Below, in pieces: positions 62,128-64,000 of a DNA stretch of 64,000 nt. The translations under genes and the position numbers were made by a program. Positions within the stretch are counted from its first letter, which is position 1, and every line of letters begins with the position of its first letter. The notes below the pieces were generated by a model. That model did no database searches. It worked only from the letters and a program-made list of their open reading frames with translations, and was not told the origin of the DNA. The stretch spans positions 125,001 through 189,000 of the forward strand of contig WBZZ01002344.1 of the NCBI GenBank assembly GCA_019918135.1, in the 5' to 3' direction. This DNA is from Paulinella micropora (taxonomy: Eukaryota; Cercozoa; Imbricatea; Euglyphida; Paulinellidae).

Positions 62128-63974
62128 ATGTCGTTTAAAAAAAAAATGGATTGATTATTACAATCAAGCCAGAAGAGAACATAAGGGTCAGTCCAAATAA
62201 TTTATTACGGCAAAGGCCAATGAATTAAAGAGGGCAGATAGAATATTAGATGCTCTAGATTACAAAGGAACAGACATGATCCAACGATAGAAAAATTAAG
62301 GGACAAGATTGAAACATTGAACCAGAATTTAGTATCAAAAAAATACTACAATATGAATTTGAATGAATTAAAGGAACATCTCAGAGATGAAATGGACATT
62401 GAAGAATTTGAAGCAAAATATGGTAGTGCTTCCATAGAAGAACAAGTCAATAGACTCGCCATTAAAGCAAGTGGTATTGATAGGTGGAATATTGAGTTTA
62501 TGAATAGAGATATTGAGCAAATGAATAGAGATATACAGCGATTAACGAACCTTTGGGGATATACCGAAGAAGAAAAGAAAACACTTGTTAAACTTACTCG
62601 TAAGGGGCTAACATATTTATTGGAAAAATGTAGAAATGAAATAAAAGTAGTAGCGAAGAGGGAAAACAAACAATGGCAGGCACGGGATTTAAAGGAATGG
62701 GAACAAAACAGATTAGAATATGAACAGAAAAACCCAGAGAATGCTTTGATTGAAGCAAAGATAGGGGAGGAACACAAAACACTTATGCCAAGATTAACAG
62801 GTAATCAGAGAGATACGGCAAGACTTGTAGAAGCAATTATTAAAAGTATTCAAGATGTAATTATGAGTCCTAGATTAAGTAGAATACTGGATACCGCTAC
62901 AAGGCTTGGTCGTTATACTGTGAGCAGATTAGTATGGAATCGCTTATTAACTATTACTGCTAATCATCCTCAAATCCGTGCTAGGACTGTCGCGGTGATG
63001 GGAAGACCTGGTGCGGAGTCATTCAGAAGGGCATTAGAAGCATTAGCAAGAAATGAAGCACCAGCAGAGTTACCTCCGCCTAACCCTCGTTTAATGGCAG
63101 TGGGACAACAAAGAATTGGCGATTATGTGTTTTGGGATATGTTAAGAAGAGTAGGCATACAAGCATCAACATTGTTCGCATGGAATACATTTAAAGGAAG
63201 TGTTGAAACTATATCAGCGGTTGCTTTTTGGGAATTTCTAAAGCACACATATAACATATGGACTGCTCAACCAGATGCTATTATTAAATTGGAAGAAGAA
63301 CGATTTCATACCGATGGAAGTAATTATAATGGCCCAGCTACACTAGTAGAAAGTCGCCTCCAATTAGAAGATAGGACTCGTGGTAAGTTTCCTTACATTT
63401 TACCAGCAGACACTTTGGATTTGATTGCTTTTGAACATGATCTATTGTATGCTACTGGTGATAAAAATGTCCAAAACTTCGCCGACCAACGATACTTTGA
63501 AAGAGTTACTAATATAACAGAGTATTTAACAAGTAATGGATTGGCGAGTGAGGAAGTTGCTAAAACTATTTCTGACAATTACAATTCAATGCTTTCAAAA
63601 GCAGATGTATCTAAAATGGCATTACAAGCACAGGGGCGGGCTCGTAGTGGAGTGTCATACTTAGATGCGATGAAATTCTGGAAAACTATTAAATTAACAC
63701 CTCCAGATGCGAAATACGATGCTTTTATATACAATGTAGATCAAACATTAAATTCTATGATTGGGGTTATGAATAATGTGGGCGGTTTGACAAGGATGCG
63801 ACATTTAAAGTAAATAAAATAGCCGATCCTGCTACATTTAGCAAACAATATGAAAAATTGGTAAATTCGTTTAATCAAATGGTAAAGTCACAAGAAAAAG
63901 CGGATGGTGTGAAAGGATATTCTCTTATCACACCAGCAAATGAAACTACAATTAATAATTTTATAGAAAAATAA
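62128..63974 (+). pseudogene. Capsid-associated protein with phospholipase A2-like domain, frameshifted
   Basis: Starts MSFKKK at 62128; an A10 run shifts frame (continuing WIDYYNQARREHKGQ), a TAA follows at 62,198, and another shift leads into the long frame ending at 63813. A last shift at about 63,785 leads to KDATFKVNKIADPATF and the stop at 63972-63974. About 610 residues in all. The N-terminus is helical (RDIEQMNRDIQRLTNLW). Residues about 390-460 hold the PLA2 pattern: calcium loop NYNGPATLVE, PADTLDLIAFEHDLLYA with the catalytic His-Asp pair, and FADQRYFERV. Parvoviruses and some adinto/polinton-like viruses carry such domains in capsid proteins to leave the endosome. The catalytic histidine is present; the gene is broken in three places. 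Confidence 0.7.
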
Positions 63975-63979
63975 ATACA

Positions 63980-64000
63980 ATGAATAAAAAAAATACTTCA
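63980..64000 (+). CDS. Start of another gene, cut by the window edge
   Basis: ATG at 63980 five bases after the previous stop (MNKKNTS...), continuing past the window. Too short to identify. Confidence 0.35.

Noticed and set aside
1..64000. tRNA or rRNA genes
   Set aside because: No cloverleaf or conserved rRNA segments noticed by eye; a tRNA search could still find a diverged one.

Overview
This is a piece of a eukaryotic, probably unicellular (protist or algal), nuclear genome built almost entirely of nested mobile and viral DNA. The evidence is a Ty3-type retrotransposon, short GT-AG introns of about 50-77 bases in a DNA transposon, long microsatellites, and two adjoining but compositionally different endogenous viruses. 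I recognise no ordinary host housekeeping gene, rRNA or tRNA, and I cannot name the species.

Layout. (1) 1-9,640: a broken reverse transcriptase at the left edge, about 3 kb of non-coding sequence, then a Ty3/gypsy-like element (two gag reading frames, the second with a CCCH finger; pol with protease-like, RT and RNase H domains) cut off before any integrase. (2) About 9,650-41,250: virus 1, a GC-rich element of roughly 31 kb bounded by diverged terminal inverted repeats. It carries a double jelly-roll major capsid protein, A32/FtsK-HerA packaging ATPase, RuvC-like resolvase, VLTF3- and VLTF2-like late transcription factors, PCNA, ribonucleotide reductase large subunit, a TV-Pol polymerase joined to a UL9-type origin-binding helicase, a tyrosine recombinase resembling telomere resolvases, an F-box protein, an HMG/YABBY-like protein and a block of small structural and membrane proteins. 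Arrays of palindromic repeats lie just inside both ends. (3) 41,259-41,679: a perfect 180-base-arm palindrome separates virus 1 from (4) 41,732-64,000: virus 2, AT-rich and incomplete, with an AEP primase/SF3 helicase, zinc-finger proteins, a long fibre ending in an S74 chaperone domain, a DUF5754-like protein and a phospholipase A2-domain protein. (5) Inside virus 2 sits an 8,690-bp DNA transposon (47,497-56,186) with about 556-bp inverted repeats, a 4-bp target duplication, and two divergent spliced genes (a DDE-type transposase with a SAP-containing tail, and an accessory protein).

How the parts work together. Virus 1 has replication (TV-Pol/helicase, PCNA, possible ssDNA-binding protein, RNR), end or concatemer processing (resolvase, telomere-resolvase-like recombinase), late transcription (VLTF2/3) and virion (MCP, ATPase, fibre, small proteins) modules. 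This is a Nucleocytoviricota-like set in a genome of polinton-like or mriyavirus size. The palindrome arrays next to a UL9-like helicase are good candidates for replication origins. Virus 2 uses a different replication module (AEP-SF3) but has a fibre with the same discoidin-like module, so the two lineages appear to have exchanged or shared receptor-binding parts.

State of preservation. Both viruses, the retrotransposon and the transposon carry in-frame stops and frameshifts. Some lie in homopolymer runs and could be sequencing errors or slippage sites; others are stop substitutions that suggest real decay. Where one gene is spread over several frames I give one entry and describe the breaks.
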